Position numbers and translations under genes: made by a program. 64,000 nucleotides of DNA from Larus michahellis. Lineage: Eukaryota; Chordata; Aves; Charadriiformes; Laridae. Below the pieces are notes generated by a model. The model saw nothing but the letters and a program-made list of their open reading frames with translations. It was not told the DNA's origin and did no database searches. The stretch is from positions 97,278,200-97,342,199 of the forward strand of contig NC_133896.1 in assembly GCF_964199755.1 (NCBI RefSeq). The letters run 5' to 3'. Shown here one piece after another: positions 51,676 through 63,330 of the stretch. How positions within the stretch are numbered: the first letter of the stretch is position 1; every line of letters starts with the position of its first letter.

Positions 51676-54600
51676 GTGAGTACGTCTTAGCAGAAGATTA
51701 GCAGAATTTAACTGCAGTACAAGTTCACCAGCATTGGTGCACGCTCTCAGGCTAGGCCAGATAAAGTCCATTCATATTTTAATGCCCATCTAACTCTGGG
51801 GCACTCGTGGGGTGGGTGGCAGCCCACAATGTCACACAGGTGGCCCTCAGAGGCTGGACATATGCTGGACAGACGCACCACAGTCCCACCCATCAGCAGA
51901 TACCCTGAGCCTTGCTCTTCCTGGCACAGCACAGCCTCTTTGAGCTTGAACGGCAGCTGGGCTATAGCCAGTAATGTAGATTTTGGGTTCTGATGTGCTA
52001 ACACCACTTTCATCTGAGCATCCTTGAAGCTGACTCCAACTGCCAGAAAGGTTGCCAGTGAGGACCGTGATGATTCAGGAATTGTGGGGGAGGCAATAGG
52101 GTGGATATAACTTACAGGAACTCATGTTAGAGCCTAGATCAGTCACTACTCCTGCTGGCCAGAAAACAAGCGAGGGCAGTCAAATCCTTGTCTCCTGCAG
52201 AGTTTAAGAGGCTTAATGTCCATGATGTTAGGTCAGCTCCAAGCAACATCCCCCAAGCAGGCTGACAAAGAGATGAAGCTGAAGAACATGCTCCAAAATC
52301 TCTTTCAGTCATGTGAGCCTTTTCACAATAACTTCAAAGGACTCATCAAGCCCTCGAGATCTTATTCTCCATTTCCCTGACCTTTGCACATTGGCTGGTC
52401 CATGCACAGTATGGACAACACCATCAGATACAGGGCAGCAAAGATGGAAACCAAATTCCCCCACACTGCAGCAAAATCCTGAATTACTGAAGCCACTCCT
52501 GGGGCAAAGATTTTTACTGAACTAAATACATGAAGGTATGCTATGGCTGACATTTTTATCTGTTCTCTTCAGCGTTTTTACACTAATTCACAAAAACTGG
52601 TAGGTCTAGAAAAATTAGAGTGAACATCTATCAGCCCTAAGCTTTCAGCTGAGCCCTAGTACCCTGTTCTCATGCTAACAGAGACAGAATAAGCCTCTGA
52701 GCCATGATCTCGCTGGAGCCTCGTGCTCATTTTGTAAGGGGCAAGCCGAGATCGGGCTGAAGGGGAGGGTAAATATTCTGTTGGCAGCTGCCCACCTTTG
52801 GCTGACCTCCTTCCCGCAAAACAAATCAGAAGCAGAGAGGGATTTTGACTTGTGCATATGGACTGCACAGCGCGTGAACAGAAAAGTAGGACAAGACAGG
52901 ACACCACCAGCAAATGCCAGACCTGCTATGTGGGTAGCAGGAGATTTGGTCAAGTAACAGGGGACTGGAAGTGACCTACAGCCCTCCTCTGCCACCGGGG
53001 TACGTTCAACAGGCAAGACAGCTCTCAGCTTTGGCACCCAGCCTAATCATTTCCCATGTGTTAATCCAAAGTGTGCCCACTGCAGTCTCAGCAAGGTTAC
53101 AATTAAGAGAAATTAAGGGTTTGCTCTGTATATAGGCATCATTAATAAGGGCATTGCTGGTTAATTATTTATGTATAGCATCGCTGTGGAGTGAAAGAAC
53201 AAAGAGAGCACCATGATACTGCATGTGTGGTTATATTCCTAATGAAGTCAGTAGCAACATTTAGACTAATCTGTGTGGAGCGGTCCTGGAGCTGGCCTGC
53301 GGGATGTCTACAGCTCGGTTGTGTTACACTGAATGGTTTAAAAGCAAAGAATCAGAGGGGAAAGGGAGGAGAACCATCCCAGCAAGATAGAATTAGACTC
53401 TGCAATTTCATTGCAACTAAAAAATATTATTAAAAGTCAAATTTTATTTGGGGCTGCTTATACAGGAATAGTCCATCACCTCAAGCATATCCCAATCTTT
53501 AATGAAATGACAATATGCTTTGCATTAGAAAAGGCTTATCACTCGCTATCGCTGTGGAGATGGTGGAACTGAGGGACACCTGTACAGCAGCCTCTGCCGC
53601 CACGCAGTACTGTGGTCACAATTTGTGAGGACTACAGTAGATCCATTCCCTAGTTGTGTTTGTAGACCAATTCAAGATTAATTTTTCATGTCTGGAGCTT
53701 GGAGAATCAAAGTAGCTGAGCCAAGAGTCACCCAAACAACAGGGACAAGAACACACACACATCCCAAACCAAACCAATCACTCCCAACATTGCACAGTAT
53801 GTCCTAGAGAACGAGGCTGTAGGACTCCAGCAAGATAAAGATTTAAAAAACAATCCTAAAAGCCCCAAAGTCATTTAGATATTTGCTGCCGTTTATGGAT
53901 CAACGATGCTACCAATGAAGCAGAAATGGCATCATGCTTCTGTACACACTGGGCCTGGAAATTGCCAAGAAATCATTCAGTCCCCAAAACCTATTCATCT
54001 ACTGAACGTTTGCCAAAGCAGACATCTGAGACCAGGAGAAGCTAAAGGTGGATGAATACCTCGGATTTAAATGTCACTTATGAACTTGGTGCTTTACACA
54101 CAATTTTTAGAGCCATCTACGGCCTGGACCTTCTCCACAAAATTTGTCATTTTATTGATCATGCAGACCAGAACTGTCTCTTTCTGAGAAGTCTTTTGGG
54201 AAGGCTGTGACAGAGCACCAATAGGAAGATTTTATAACCTCAAAATCCTCATCTCCACTTAATGAAGTTCCTGGCACAAAAATGCTATTCAGCGCTGTGT
54301 CAGTAATATTCTGGGGTCAATGGGTAGGTCTAATATACCAGTACTGCTACCCCAGTTCTTTACTGATCCCTGATGCTGTGGCTGGTGTGGCTATTGAAGC
54401 TCACCAAGGTTTCCAAGACAGTGGCATTAGGGTATCCTGCCTGCCGGAGTCTGATGGTATTAAATACCATTATGCCTTATAGTCATTGTATAAATGGAGG
54501 ATGACATGTAGCAGCATGGCCTGGAGCTTCCTTCTCAGTCTTCTCACAACATCCAGTTCTACCTCCAAAGGGAAAAAACCTTCAGAAGAAGATTGTCACT

Positions 54601-57600
54601 GAGCTCCAGTCTGCAGCTCTGTTCAGAGCGTGTGAGAATAACGCTGCCTCCTCTTCCATGGCTCTCACACCAGAGGAGCGAGACCCACAACTGCTCTTTG
54701 AGCTCAAGGAGCTCGCCAGATTACCGTCAAAGGGAGGACGGACAACTGCGTGACTGCAGCTCAGCAGTTTACCGCTTGTCAGCAGGCCTGACCGCATTCA
54801 TGCTCGGGGTTACTCCCGCCGTGCAAAAACATAAGCAGCCATTTTACAGCTGCAGGGAGCTAACAGCCCCCCCAAGAAGACCTCTCTCTTAAACACAACA
54901 CGCTTAAGCGAGCCTGCTTAGATGCACCGCTACCTACGTGCCTGTCATCACCTGGTGCAACTTCATGGTTTGTACTTTCCCGTCCATGTACTTCTCACTA
55001 TGGCATCATCGTACATATCTGATATACAGAGATTCTTTTGTTTATTTTTAAGGATTCAGGAGAGTGATGGATTTGCATAAGTGCATTCATAAATGTGCAA
55101 TGGTTTATTTTGTTTTAAACTGGAAGACTTCCTATAGGGCTGGAAAATTAAAAATAATAATACTGCAATTTTGTGGATAAAGCAGAGTGGTCATCAAGAA
55201 AGATGAGGTGAGAACCTGACCTGAATAGTCTATAGGGAGCTTTAGCATTGTCTTTGACAGAGACAGGATTTCATCCTGGACTCTATTCCCACTTCTGCTG
55301 CACAGGCGCTGAGTGGTAATGAGAGATTGTATCGTCTCATCTCTCTGTGGTTTGCTCTCATCAGCTGTGAAAGAACAATATTTGACCATCCACCTCACCC
55401 AGGCAGTTGTGAGGATTCGTTCAATTAATACCTGTGATGTGCTTTGAGATTCCTGGACAAAAGGCACCAGAGGGATAAAGAACAGGTACCCTGCCAGCAC
55501 ACGAAAACCAGAAATGCACACTGGCAAGTTCGAGCTGCTGTAGCAAAGATGAGCGGAACAGAGCAATAAAAGGAAGAGCAGAAATAGAATTTAAAAAATT
55601 ATGGACGAGGCCTATAATAAAAAGTTCTTTGTTAAATTCTGGAATGAATTCTGGGTTCACATACCCCACAGGTAAATATTGACTACTTCACCGACGTCAG
55701 CTACTCCCCATTTTAGAAGTTGTGGCTGGTGGAAGTGACGATGGGTTTTAAGCCCAAGCGTTTTGATCTGTCAAGCATCCTCTTAATACAAGCTACAGCA
55801 TATAATGCAGGTGGTGCAATCTCAATGCACCATCCTGAGAGGGTTCACTTCAGCACCCTTCCCGCCACCACCTTCTTCAGTTTTGATGGTTCATATTCTT
55901 GTGCCAAGCGTTTGAATGCACTCAGGACCTTGGAAACTCCCCCAGTGAAGCGCTTGCACATCTGCTGGGCTAGTGGCAGCTGGCTTTCACGCGAACACCT
56001 GGCACCAGCTCCCGGTGAAATATTCTTCAGACTCCACAGATCACACAGATGCTGCATTGCATTTTGCCTCAGACTACAGAAACAACCCTTACCGGGTCCC
56101 GCTGCAAAGGCTTCCAGCATTTATAATTTTTTTTTATGTTTTGAGTTGGTCAAGCAGATCTCAAAATCTGCAACTAAAGCAAAAATGGTGTGGGGTTTCT
56201 TTGAAAACTGAACCTACCTATTAAGGTCTCTAATTTCAGAGGGACAGCCTTCAGTTTGCACATCTTATAGCCCACCTAATTGTGTGGAAAAGCTCTAAGG
56301 GTTTGGTTTGTTTTTTGTTTGTTTGTTTTTTCCTGTGCTTGCTTTTTTTAAAAGAAAACAAAGGAGCCTGACAAGTGTCAGAGAACTGAGGGTGAAAGCA
56401 CAGTTCCCATTTCTCTCCTCTGCATTTATTCCGAGTCAGGGGGGTCTAATGGAAGACTGCCTCGTTCAGCACCTGACTTCTGACACATAGCAGCTGGCTC
56501 CAGCGGAGAACACCCTAAAGACACAGCTCACCTCGGCGAGTTCCTGTGCCCACGTGTGGGAATGCTGGTGCCATTAAACCATTTCCATTTCTCAGGATTA
56601 TTTCTTAAACGACTCTGAAAGCAACTCGCACAGAGTGAAGTCTGTATTAATACAGGTGCTTCTCACTGCAGGGACCATGTCCTTCCGAGGTGTCGACACT
56701 TGGGGTGGGTTTGACCCACTGCCTTAGAAGCCAAGCTTACAGATCAGCCAAGCCTGACCTGGGATGGGTATTTTTGAGTGGGTCTCGAAAACCTCCAAAG
56801 ATGGAACCTGCACAGACTCACCAAGCAACTGGTTCCACTGTCTCATTGTCCACATGGTCAGAAAGTTTACCTTCATAACCAGTTTTCACCATTCTTCTTT
56901 CAATTTGTGCCTGTCGCTTCTTATCTTCCCGCCACGCACTGCTGTGAAAAACCTGGCGCCGTCTTCTTAGTCACCTGGCTCTGACTTCCTTAATAACCTC
57001 CCACTAGGCACTAAGGGATTGCTGTTAGCCCCCCCACCCCTCCAAAGCCACCTCTTCTCCAGGCTGAACGAGCCCTGTTCCCTTAGTTGCTCTTCACAGG
57101 ACAAGTGCTCCAGCCCCCAGGAACCCCAGGACCTCCACTGGATCCGCTCCCACTGATCAACGTTTTTCCTGTAGTGGGGCCCCAAAACCAGATGCAGTAC
57201 TCCACATATGGTCTAAATGTAAGCAAAGAGACCAGGAAATGGTGCCAGTTCCTGATAGCTTCCCAGGATCCAGCTGAACCAGCAGGATCTACAGGGCCGA
57301 AGGCTAAAATCCAGGCTCTCTCCAAGCAAGGACTTTCCTCCCTCTTTCTCTCCTACCCCGCCTTCTCCAGCCAGCATTAGATTTGTTTGCTTGTATTCAT
57401 CCAAGGGACTTATCTGTTGGAGAGCAGGCTGCCTCCTTGTTCATCTGCTACAAGGAGCGGGTGCTGAGGCAGACCACCTTGCTTGGAGTCAGGCTGTCAT
57501 CCCAGCCCCGAGGAGAGCAGTGTCGCACGGTGCTTGGAACATATTGTTGTCAGCCGAAAAGGTCATTATCGAGAACTTGATGGCTGGGTGAAAAAAATGC

Positions 57601-60600
57601 ATTTCTCCATCGCAAAGATTGGCTGCAGCTAAGCTTTCACGATTACACACTTCAGATTAAAAATTCAAAACAACCAGAACAAAAGCCCAACATGGTAGCA
57701 ACCCAAAACCCTTTATCCAAATAGCTTGTGATTTCTCACTCAGATCTAAAAATCAAAATCTGTAACTGAGATAAGAATCCAGATAAGGTTTTAGAGAACC
57801 CTTGGGCCTCAGGTCTCTTTTTTATGCATAAATGCATAACATTTGCGGCATTTTTCCAGCTCACTGCCTGCAAGAGAACTCCAGCAGCTAAGCTGAGAAA
57901 CATTTTCAGCCCTTAGATTTTCTCAGATAATCCTTAATCAAAGGATATACACAGTGATGTCAGATTTAAATCAATGTATCATGCTAGGCCTTAAGGGATA
58001 GCTGCTATCTACTCCTAAACTAAAGGATTGAAATCAAGGTGTGGCTCCTTCTCCATGACCTACCGCTGTGTTATATTGCACACAGCATAGGCCCCTCGGT
58101 TTCCCTCTGGACATCACGGCGGACATGAACACATCTAGCTGTTGAGATGCTTGGAGGAGAGCACCCCCTTATATGTCACTTATCAGGACTTGGTGCAGAA
58201 CAAGGCTTGACAGTTTTGTGGTTGCTGGTGCAGGTGACTGGAGGAGTCTGGACTTTCAGCCGCATCTGTTGCGATATCTTCGTCACCATGGACGTAATGA
58301 TGTGCACAGCCAGCATTTTAAACCTCTGCGCTATCAGCATTGACAGGTGAGAGCCAACAGCATCCAGGGGCATAGTCTGGAGTTGGGGTGGGCCCCGTAC
58401 CCCAGCGTAGCAGGGCCAAGGAAGAGGGGGGTTTGCACAGGCAGCATTGGTGTCTTCAGGAGCATAAACCTCTCTGCAAGTCTACTGCTGCCACTACTGC
58501 TATTGATATGGCTCTGCCCTCCATGTGCTAGAAGGTGTCTGCACTTAAGGGCAGAGAGGCACAAGCAGTAAAACATCACCAGTAGGCAGTCAACTGGTAG
58601 TATCAACAAAGCACCCTCATGCTTTTTGAAGGCAGGAACCAGAATGGGTCATCTAACTCCCGTTGAGTCTCCAAGAGGGTTTCTCCTTCTGGAGACCACA
58701 CTCATGAAGTTTTAATAAACACAATCCTGCCACGCACATAGGGAGGGGTGAAGATTATTGCTGTGTAGTCTTCAGCCTTGCCCTGGTTTTCTGCATCTTA
58801 AAACTGAGCCTATTTTAAGCAACGCTGAGGGCTGGGCGCCAAGACCTCAGCACACGTGGAAAGGAAAAAAACGCTGCAGGGTACCTTTGTAATATGTGGT
58901 TCAAGGGTAATCGGATGAAGCAGCTCTCAATGCTGGGCTGGCCCAGTGTTCTTTCATGGGAATCTTCATCCCTGTTTCATTTTGGCTCTGTCTGCAAGGA
59001 GCAGCCCCAGGGCTCTCCGAAAGACGAGACTCCTGCGCCTTCCAAATCCCCGCCTTGCTGAGCTGCATCCCCTGAGGCACCCTGGCAGCCGAAGGCCCTG
59101 GACACCTGCCTGTGGGCAATCCTCTGGCTGCCAGCGAGGCCAACACCAGAGCAGGCAGCTGAGGCACCGAGCGTAGCAGGCTGTGGTTGCTCCAGAGACC
59201 GCTCTTTTCCAGCAGTCCACATATAACCTTAAGGGCTTGAGGGATGAGGGTTCCCTGGGGTTTCTAGGTCCATCTGGTGTTCCAAAACTTGTAGCTTCAC
59301 AATGCCAGCAGTTCTGCAGAGCGTTTCTCTGCAGTGCTGCCAACTAACTCTGATTTCCTCTGTTCCTCCCCCCAACGCCCCGCTTACCATTTCTACAAAT
59401 TGCTGATCCCATCATCTGGTCTTCTCTCCTTTCCTCTTCTATTTCTTCACCACGTTCACTGTCACATTCCCTGTGTGGCTTTCATTTCTCCTTTTAAAAC
59501 CCGGTCCTTTTCCTCCCTCCATTCTTACCTCTCCTCTTTCTCGAGCTGGTTTGGTCCTCAGATACACTGCAGTGGTGAAACCAGTTCAGTACCAGTACAG
59601 CACTGGGCAGAGCTCCTGCAGGAGGGTCTCTCTCATGATCGTGATAGTCTGGATGCTGGCGTTCGCAGTGTCATGCCCTCTCCTCTTTGGCTTCAATACT
59701 ACAGGTATGTGACGTCCCGAACAATAGCACGCAAGGAGGGGTTGGAAATGGGGCTGCCCAGGTCATTTATCATGGGTCCTGCAGACTTTCCAAGTTACAG
59801 GAAATTCTAGGGAACTGGAAAGCACACTATGAAGGGTGAGAAAAATCTCCAGTGCTGGAGAGCAGATGTGCTTTTGTCGATAAACTTGCCATTTGCTCAG
59901 GCAGACACTGACTGTTGCTCTGAGGACAGACCTGCCTGCTTTACTGCCAAATCCATGCCCATCAAAGTCTCCAGGACTACAGGTGCCCCCAAAAAATCAC
60001 TCTGTGCTCACAGAGCAAATCTCTAGATGTGCAGCACGTCCAACACCCCCCCACCCCCAGCCCTCCCCCACCCCTACCAGACTTGCCGATATTAATAGGT
60101 CCAGACACACAGTTTTAAATCGGATACAGGACACATTTCTAAACAGCAAGGACTGCATATTGGCGCTGCTTGTGAGAAACCTCCTTCCCTTCCAACTGGC
60201 TGTCTGCTTCCTCACCTAATCCCTTGAGGAGAGGAAACAATTTAGTCTCCTCCTTGGAGGCAGGTTGGTCTTTCTCCTTCCCCTCACCTAGGGCAGCCCA
60301 TTCTCCTTGGAGGTGGAGGGGCAGGGGACCCTTCACTCCCCCTGAGCCACAGGGAGAAGTCCTCTGCTCCCCATCTGTCCTCTGTGCAGTGCTTGAGGCG
60401 AGAAGGGGACAGGGAGTGGGAGCCGCTGCTGTCCCCCACTGCCTGGTCCAGGCAGGTGGGGCTGAAGGCACACCTCTGCATCTAGACAGCTCAGGGGCTG
60501 ACAGAGGAGTAGGAGGAAGGACGAAAGGAGAAAGGATCCTCTGAGAAAGGGTGGGAATAGGCGTGAGAGAAGAGGGCAGAGCTGTTGGCCAGAAAAGCAG

Positions 60601-62581
60601 GCAGATGCGTGCTGGGTCATGCCACATGGCCCTAGGTAGAGTCCCTTTTAAGCATCAGTTAGGCGAGTGGGTAGGCCACAGTGTAATTTACAACAACAGA
60701 GATAGGAGATACTTGCACTCCTTAGATTGCCTTTGTCCACCGGCCACCTTTCGACTTGCTTTGCCAAAAAGGAGGTACCAGAGCCTCCTTGTACTAATCC
60801 GAAGCAGCTCAGCTGCTCCTTTCTCTCTCTCTCTCTCTCTCTCTCTTCTCCTCCCCAGGGGATCCCAGTGTTTGTTCCATATCCAACCCTAGTTTCATCA
60901 TCTACTCCTCTTTGGTGTCCTTCTACCTCCCCTTCATGGTGACCCTGCTGCTCTATGTCCGGATTTACCTCGTGCTAAGACAAAGACAAAAGAAGCGAAC
61001 CCTCACCCGGCAGGGCAGCCACAGCGCCAGCACCAAACCGTGTTACGCACACGAAGTAAGATCCACATGTGCACAGTAGGAGCTGTCAAAAAGGACAGGG
61101 CATGCATCATCTCCTCAAAGGGTCAAAGCACAGAACAGAAAGCATAAAGAAGGGACATGGCATGTTTTCATCCCATCCCTCGCTCATACACCATGATATT
61201 CCAGACGCAGAAGTTTCAGTTAAATCCTTTTCAGCCCTCTAGAAAGAAGATACCCCTTGTGTGTGTCTCTGCCCTCTAGAACCAGGCAGCTAGGAAAAAG
61301 CACAGCCTACTTCAGTATTTCTTCAGAGCAGGGCTTTCTCAGCCATGAGGAAGTCTGGCTAATTTCTTCATTTATTGATTTTAATGTCTTCATTTATTGA
61401 TTTTTCCTCTATGAGGCTTCATTCTCAGGCCTTCACAGACCTTAACCTGGATTATTAAAAAAAAAAAAAAAAATCCCTCTTCATCTGACAGATTTAAGAG
61501 GTCAAAATGCTCATGGTGCACAGACCATTTGTTCCACTGACCTTTCTAGATGAAATATCTGCAACCATGGGAACGAGCACAATGGTTTGAAAGGGGTTGC
61601 CTCATCATGCTTATCTGCTTGTTTTACCCATTTTCTCACAGTGAAGCTACATTAAAAAAGGGTGGGGATGTTGAGGGAAGCAGGACCAACACAGAAATGC
61701 AAGTGAAAGGTTAGCAGAGGAGGTATTTCAGCTCTTATTCTCATGCTTCTCCTTGGTGGGATGGAGGCAGAGAGTTGTCCGGTGGTGGTTCACACCCCTG
61801 ATAAGCCAAGGTCAGTCCAGAGGATATGGTGCAAACCTAAGAAGCAGGTGGGGCTAAGGATGACTCCTACAACTTTCCTCGTCATCCATTGACCCAATGA
61901 AGGGTTTGGATGGTCCCCAGCTCCTCTGTGGCATCCTCTTTTGCAGGAACACATGGAGAGAAAAACTTTGCCAAACAGATGCCAAGGCACCTTTTCCCCC
62001 TGTCTCCCGCTCAAATGCTCAGGCCAGGAGATGTCTACCAAAAGGAAGTTGCTGACTGTCTTCAGCCTGCAGCGGTACCGCAGCTTCTGCCACGAGGCAT
62101 CCCTCACCAAGACACCAGGGACTACGCAACACAGCAGGCTGGAAGACAGGAGAAAGAGTATGAAGCCAGGGCTGGAGGTACGGAGGCTCAGCGATGGCAA
62201 AACCATCAGCTCTTTGAAGCTAGCACATCAGCAGCCCCGGCTGATCCAGCTTCGGGAGAGGAAGGCTACGCAGATGCTAGCTATTGTCCTGGGTGAGTGA
62301 GAGCCGCCCTGGCTAGTGGGGTGCAAGGGGTGATAGTTTGGGACTTGCAAGAGCAAGGAATCTCCTAATACAGTGTTGAGATTAAAAAAAAATGCAAGCC
62401 AGGCCCAGACTTCATCTGTCACTGCTCCACAAACTCAGGAGAGAATCTAGAGTAATGCTCTCAGATGTTGAGAGCCAAGTATGTTAGTGTTTTATTTGAT
62501 ACGTTTTGTTACCCTTTTGTTTTAAATCAGTGGCCAACAAGCCCTGCTAGAGGCAGCAACAACCTTTGCTTTCTCTTTTCC

Positions 62582-62625
<44 letters not shown>

Positions 62626-63330
62626 GATGGAACAACCCTAGGTTTCCATAGATGCAGCAGCTCTTAGCTCCAACTACAGAATGGGAAACTGGGGCAAGGA
62701 GCAGCAGAGGAACCAGCTCATAGAGCTGAGTAGAGAAGTCGAGATTGGTGCCCCAGTCGCCTGCCACGGTCACCAGACGCACTGTTTCCCCTCATTAACT
62801 CAGTAGTAGCAGGGAAATAACCCAGCCCTCAGTGTAACTGATCGAAGCCGCTAAGGCAGCAGTCTTTCCCTCTCAGTTGTGGCCACTTGCTTTCACCTGT
62901 CACCAAGCCACTTCTGAAGCCCCATCCACCCATTCACATAACTACTGGTCCCAGGGAGCCTGAGCTCTTGCCAAGTCCCTCTGCACCAGGAATAAACATG
63001 AGTCACCTTCAGCGTTTACCAAACGCATGGAACTAGTGAGAGGCTGGAGGGAGAGGGCAGAGGAGCAGGCCCCTTTCCAAGCAGTTACTTCTCTAAAGTC
63101 ATGGATTGTTTTCTCCCTCTCTCCAAAACCCAGGGGCATTCATAGTCTGCTGGCTGCCCTTCTTCTTGATTCACATCCTCAACGCCCACTGCCCATCCTG
63201 CCACGTGCCCCCAGGGCTTTACAGTGCCAGCACCTGGCTTGGCTACGTCAACAGCGCCCTCAACCCCATCATCTACACAACCTTCAACACCGACTTCCGC
63301 AAAGCCTTCCTCAAGATCCTCTGCTGCTGA
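51388..63330 (+). CDS. DRD3: Dopamine D3 receptor, six coding exons (whole gene span)
   Basis: D2-class dopamine receptor of the rhodopsin GPCR family. It couples to Gi/o and lowers cAMP at the plasma membrane of neurons. Coding exons are 51,388-51,675, 58,234-58,346, 59,562-59,704, 60,859-61,056, 61,947-62,292 and 63,134-63,330, all with GT-AG borders. In the conserved frame they give 427 residues. Visible key residues are two N-terminal N-glycosylation sites (N14, N25), N53 (1.50), D81 (2.50), the disulfide cysteines C109 and C187, the amine-binding D116 (3.32), D133-R134-Y135, TM5 serines S198, S199 and S202, C368-W369-x-P371, F372/F373/H376, Y392, Y400 and N406-P407-x-x-Y410, with a C-terminal cysteine pair. 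D3 rather than D2 is indicated by the FLKILCC tail and the TTFN and RRLS-GK-type loop segments. Exon lengths sum to 1,285 bases, one more than a multiple of three; the extra base is in exon 4. The first ATG (51,388) is used here, but alignment with human D3 favours the ATG at 51,394. Confidence 0.95.
51676..58233 (+). other. DRD3: DRD3 intron between coding exons 1 and 2
   Basis: This is a 6.6-kb intron bounded by GTGAGT and a CAG acceptor. It contains a sizeable minus-strand CR1 near its right end. The rest is unremarkable; open frames such as those near 54,600 and 55,720-56,211 have no recognised domains. Confidence 0.9.
56785..57220 (-). mobile_element. CR1 LINE 3' portion, minus orientation
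   Basis: Reading leftward, the segment follows the CR1 3' region over about 430 bases. Landmarks on the + strand are 'gggtctcgaaaacctccaaag', 'aactggttccactgtc', 'aacctggcgccgtcttctta', 'cacctcttctccaggctgaacgag', 'acaagtgctccagcccc' and 'ccccaaaaccagatgcagtactcca'. The copy is diverged, 5'-truncated and lacks an intact reverse transcriptase frame. It is inserted in a DRD3 intron, antisense to the gene. Confidence 0.92.
58234..58346 (+). CDS. DRD3: DRD3 coding exon 2 (ECL1, TM3)
   Basis: The acceptor is ctggtgcag|GTGACTGG and the donor is GACAG|GTGAGA, for 113 bases that end after two bases of the codon for R134. It encodes residues 97-133 plus part of R134: the conserved GGVW in ECL1, the disulfide C109, the amine-anchoring D116 and the start of the DRY motif. 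The open frame continues upstream into intronic sequence, but the exon border is fixed by the conserved YLE|V junction and by phase. Confidence 0.96.
59562..59704 (+). CDS. DRD3: DRD3 coding exon 3 (ICL2, TM4)
   Basis: The acceptor is tggtcctcag|ATACACT and the donor is ACTACAG|GTATGT, for 143 bases. The first base completes R134, so the DRY motif is assembled across the splice junction. It encodes ICL2 ([18 protein letters not shown]), TM4 with W164 (4.50) and the start of ECL2 (FGFNTT), leaving one base of G182. ICL2 has K140 where human D3 has methionine. Confidence 0.96.
60822..60846 (+). repeat. DRD3: (TC)n microsatellite forming the polypyrimidine tract of an acceptor
   Basis: About twelve TC units sit directly upstream of the exon 4 acceptor (AG at 60,857-60,858) and supply most of its polypyrimidine tract. 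A near-ideal branch-point sequence, TACTAAT, lies at 60,792-60,798, about 60 bases before the acceptor. Confidence 0.85.
60859..61056 (+). CDS. DRD3: DRD3 coding exon 4 (ECL2, TM5, start of ICL3), with an apparent extra base
   Basis: The acceptor is ctccccag|GGGATCCC and the donor is CACGAA|GTAAGA. It encodes the ECL2 cysteine C187, TM5 with S198, S199 and S202 and P206, and the basic start of ICL3 ([14 protein letters not shown]). After RQGS the frame breaks: the run CAGCCCACAGC at about 61,015-61,025 has one C too many. Discounting one C gives [12 protein letters not shown], which aligns without gaps to the human D3 loop residues after RQNS, and gives the phase-0 end that exon 5 needs. As written the exon is 198 bases and ends in phase 1, which does not join exon 5 in frame. 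A weak alternative donor (GT at 61,041) would restore the frame downstream but is a poor match. Confidence 0.9.
61457..61473. repeat. Poly(A) run in DRD3 intron
   Basis: About seventeen consecutive A residues in the intron between coding exons 4 and 5; no associated element was recognised. Confidence 0.8.
61947..62292 (+). CDS. DRD3: DRD3 coding exon 5 (ICL3, start of TM6)
   Basis: The acceptor is cctcttttgcag|GAACAC and the donor is CTGG|GTGAGT, for 346 bases ending one base into G363. It starts with EHMERKTLP and ends with the conserved D3 block [17 protein letters not shown] and [14 protein letters not shown], which fixes the frame with certainty. The first half of the exon, roughly residues 255-310, has little similarity to human D3 and accounts for a third intracellular loop about 21 residues longer than the human one. 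The +1 frame is also open through this exon and translates into a different protein that I regard as spurious. Confidence 0.95.
62583..62624. repeat. (TTA)14 microsatellite in DRD3 intron
   Basis: A pure trinucleotide run of about fourteen units in the intron between coding exons 5 and 6. Its length and purity suggest it is polymorphic. Confidence 0.92.
63134..63330 (+). CDS. DRD3: DRD3 coding exon 6 (TM6, ECL3, TM7, C-terminus)
   Basis: The acceptor is caaaacccag|GGGCATTC; its first two bases complete G363. It encodes TM6 ([13 protein letters not shown] with W369, P371, F372, F373 and H376), ECL3 with C382 and C385, TM7 ([14 protein letters not shown]) and the short helix 8 tail ending FLKILCC, with stop TGA at 63,328-63,330. 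Distances from W369 to the C-terminus equal those in human D3 (58 residues). The terminal cysteines match the usual palmitoylated end of D2-class receptors. Confidence 0.97.

Noticed and set aside
55720-56211. 163-residue open frame in the large DRD3 intron
   Set aside because: No recognised domain, no supporting splice partners, and an overlapping open frame on the other strand. Most likely chance.
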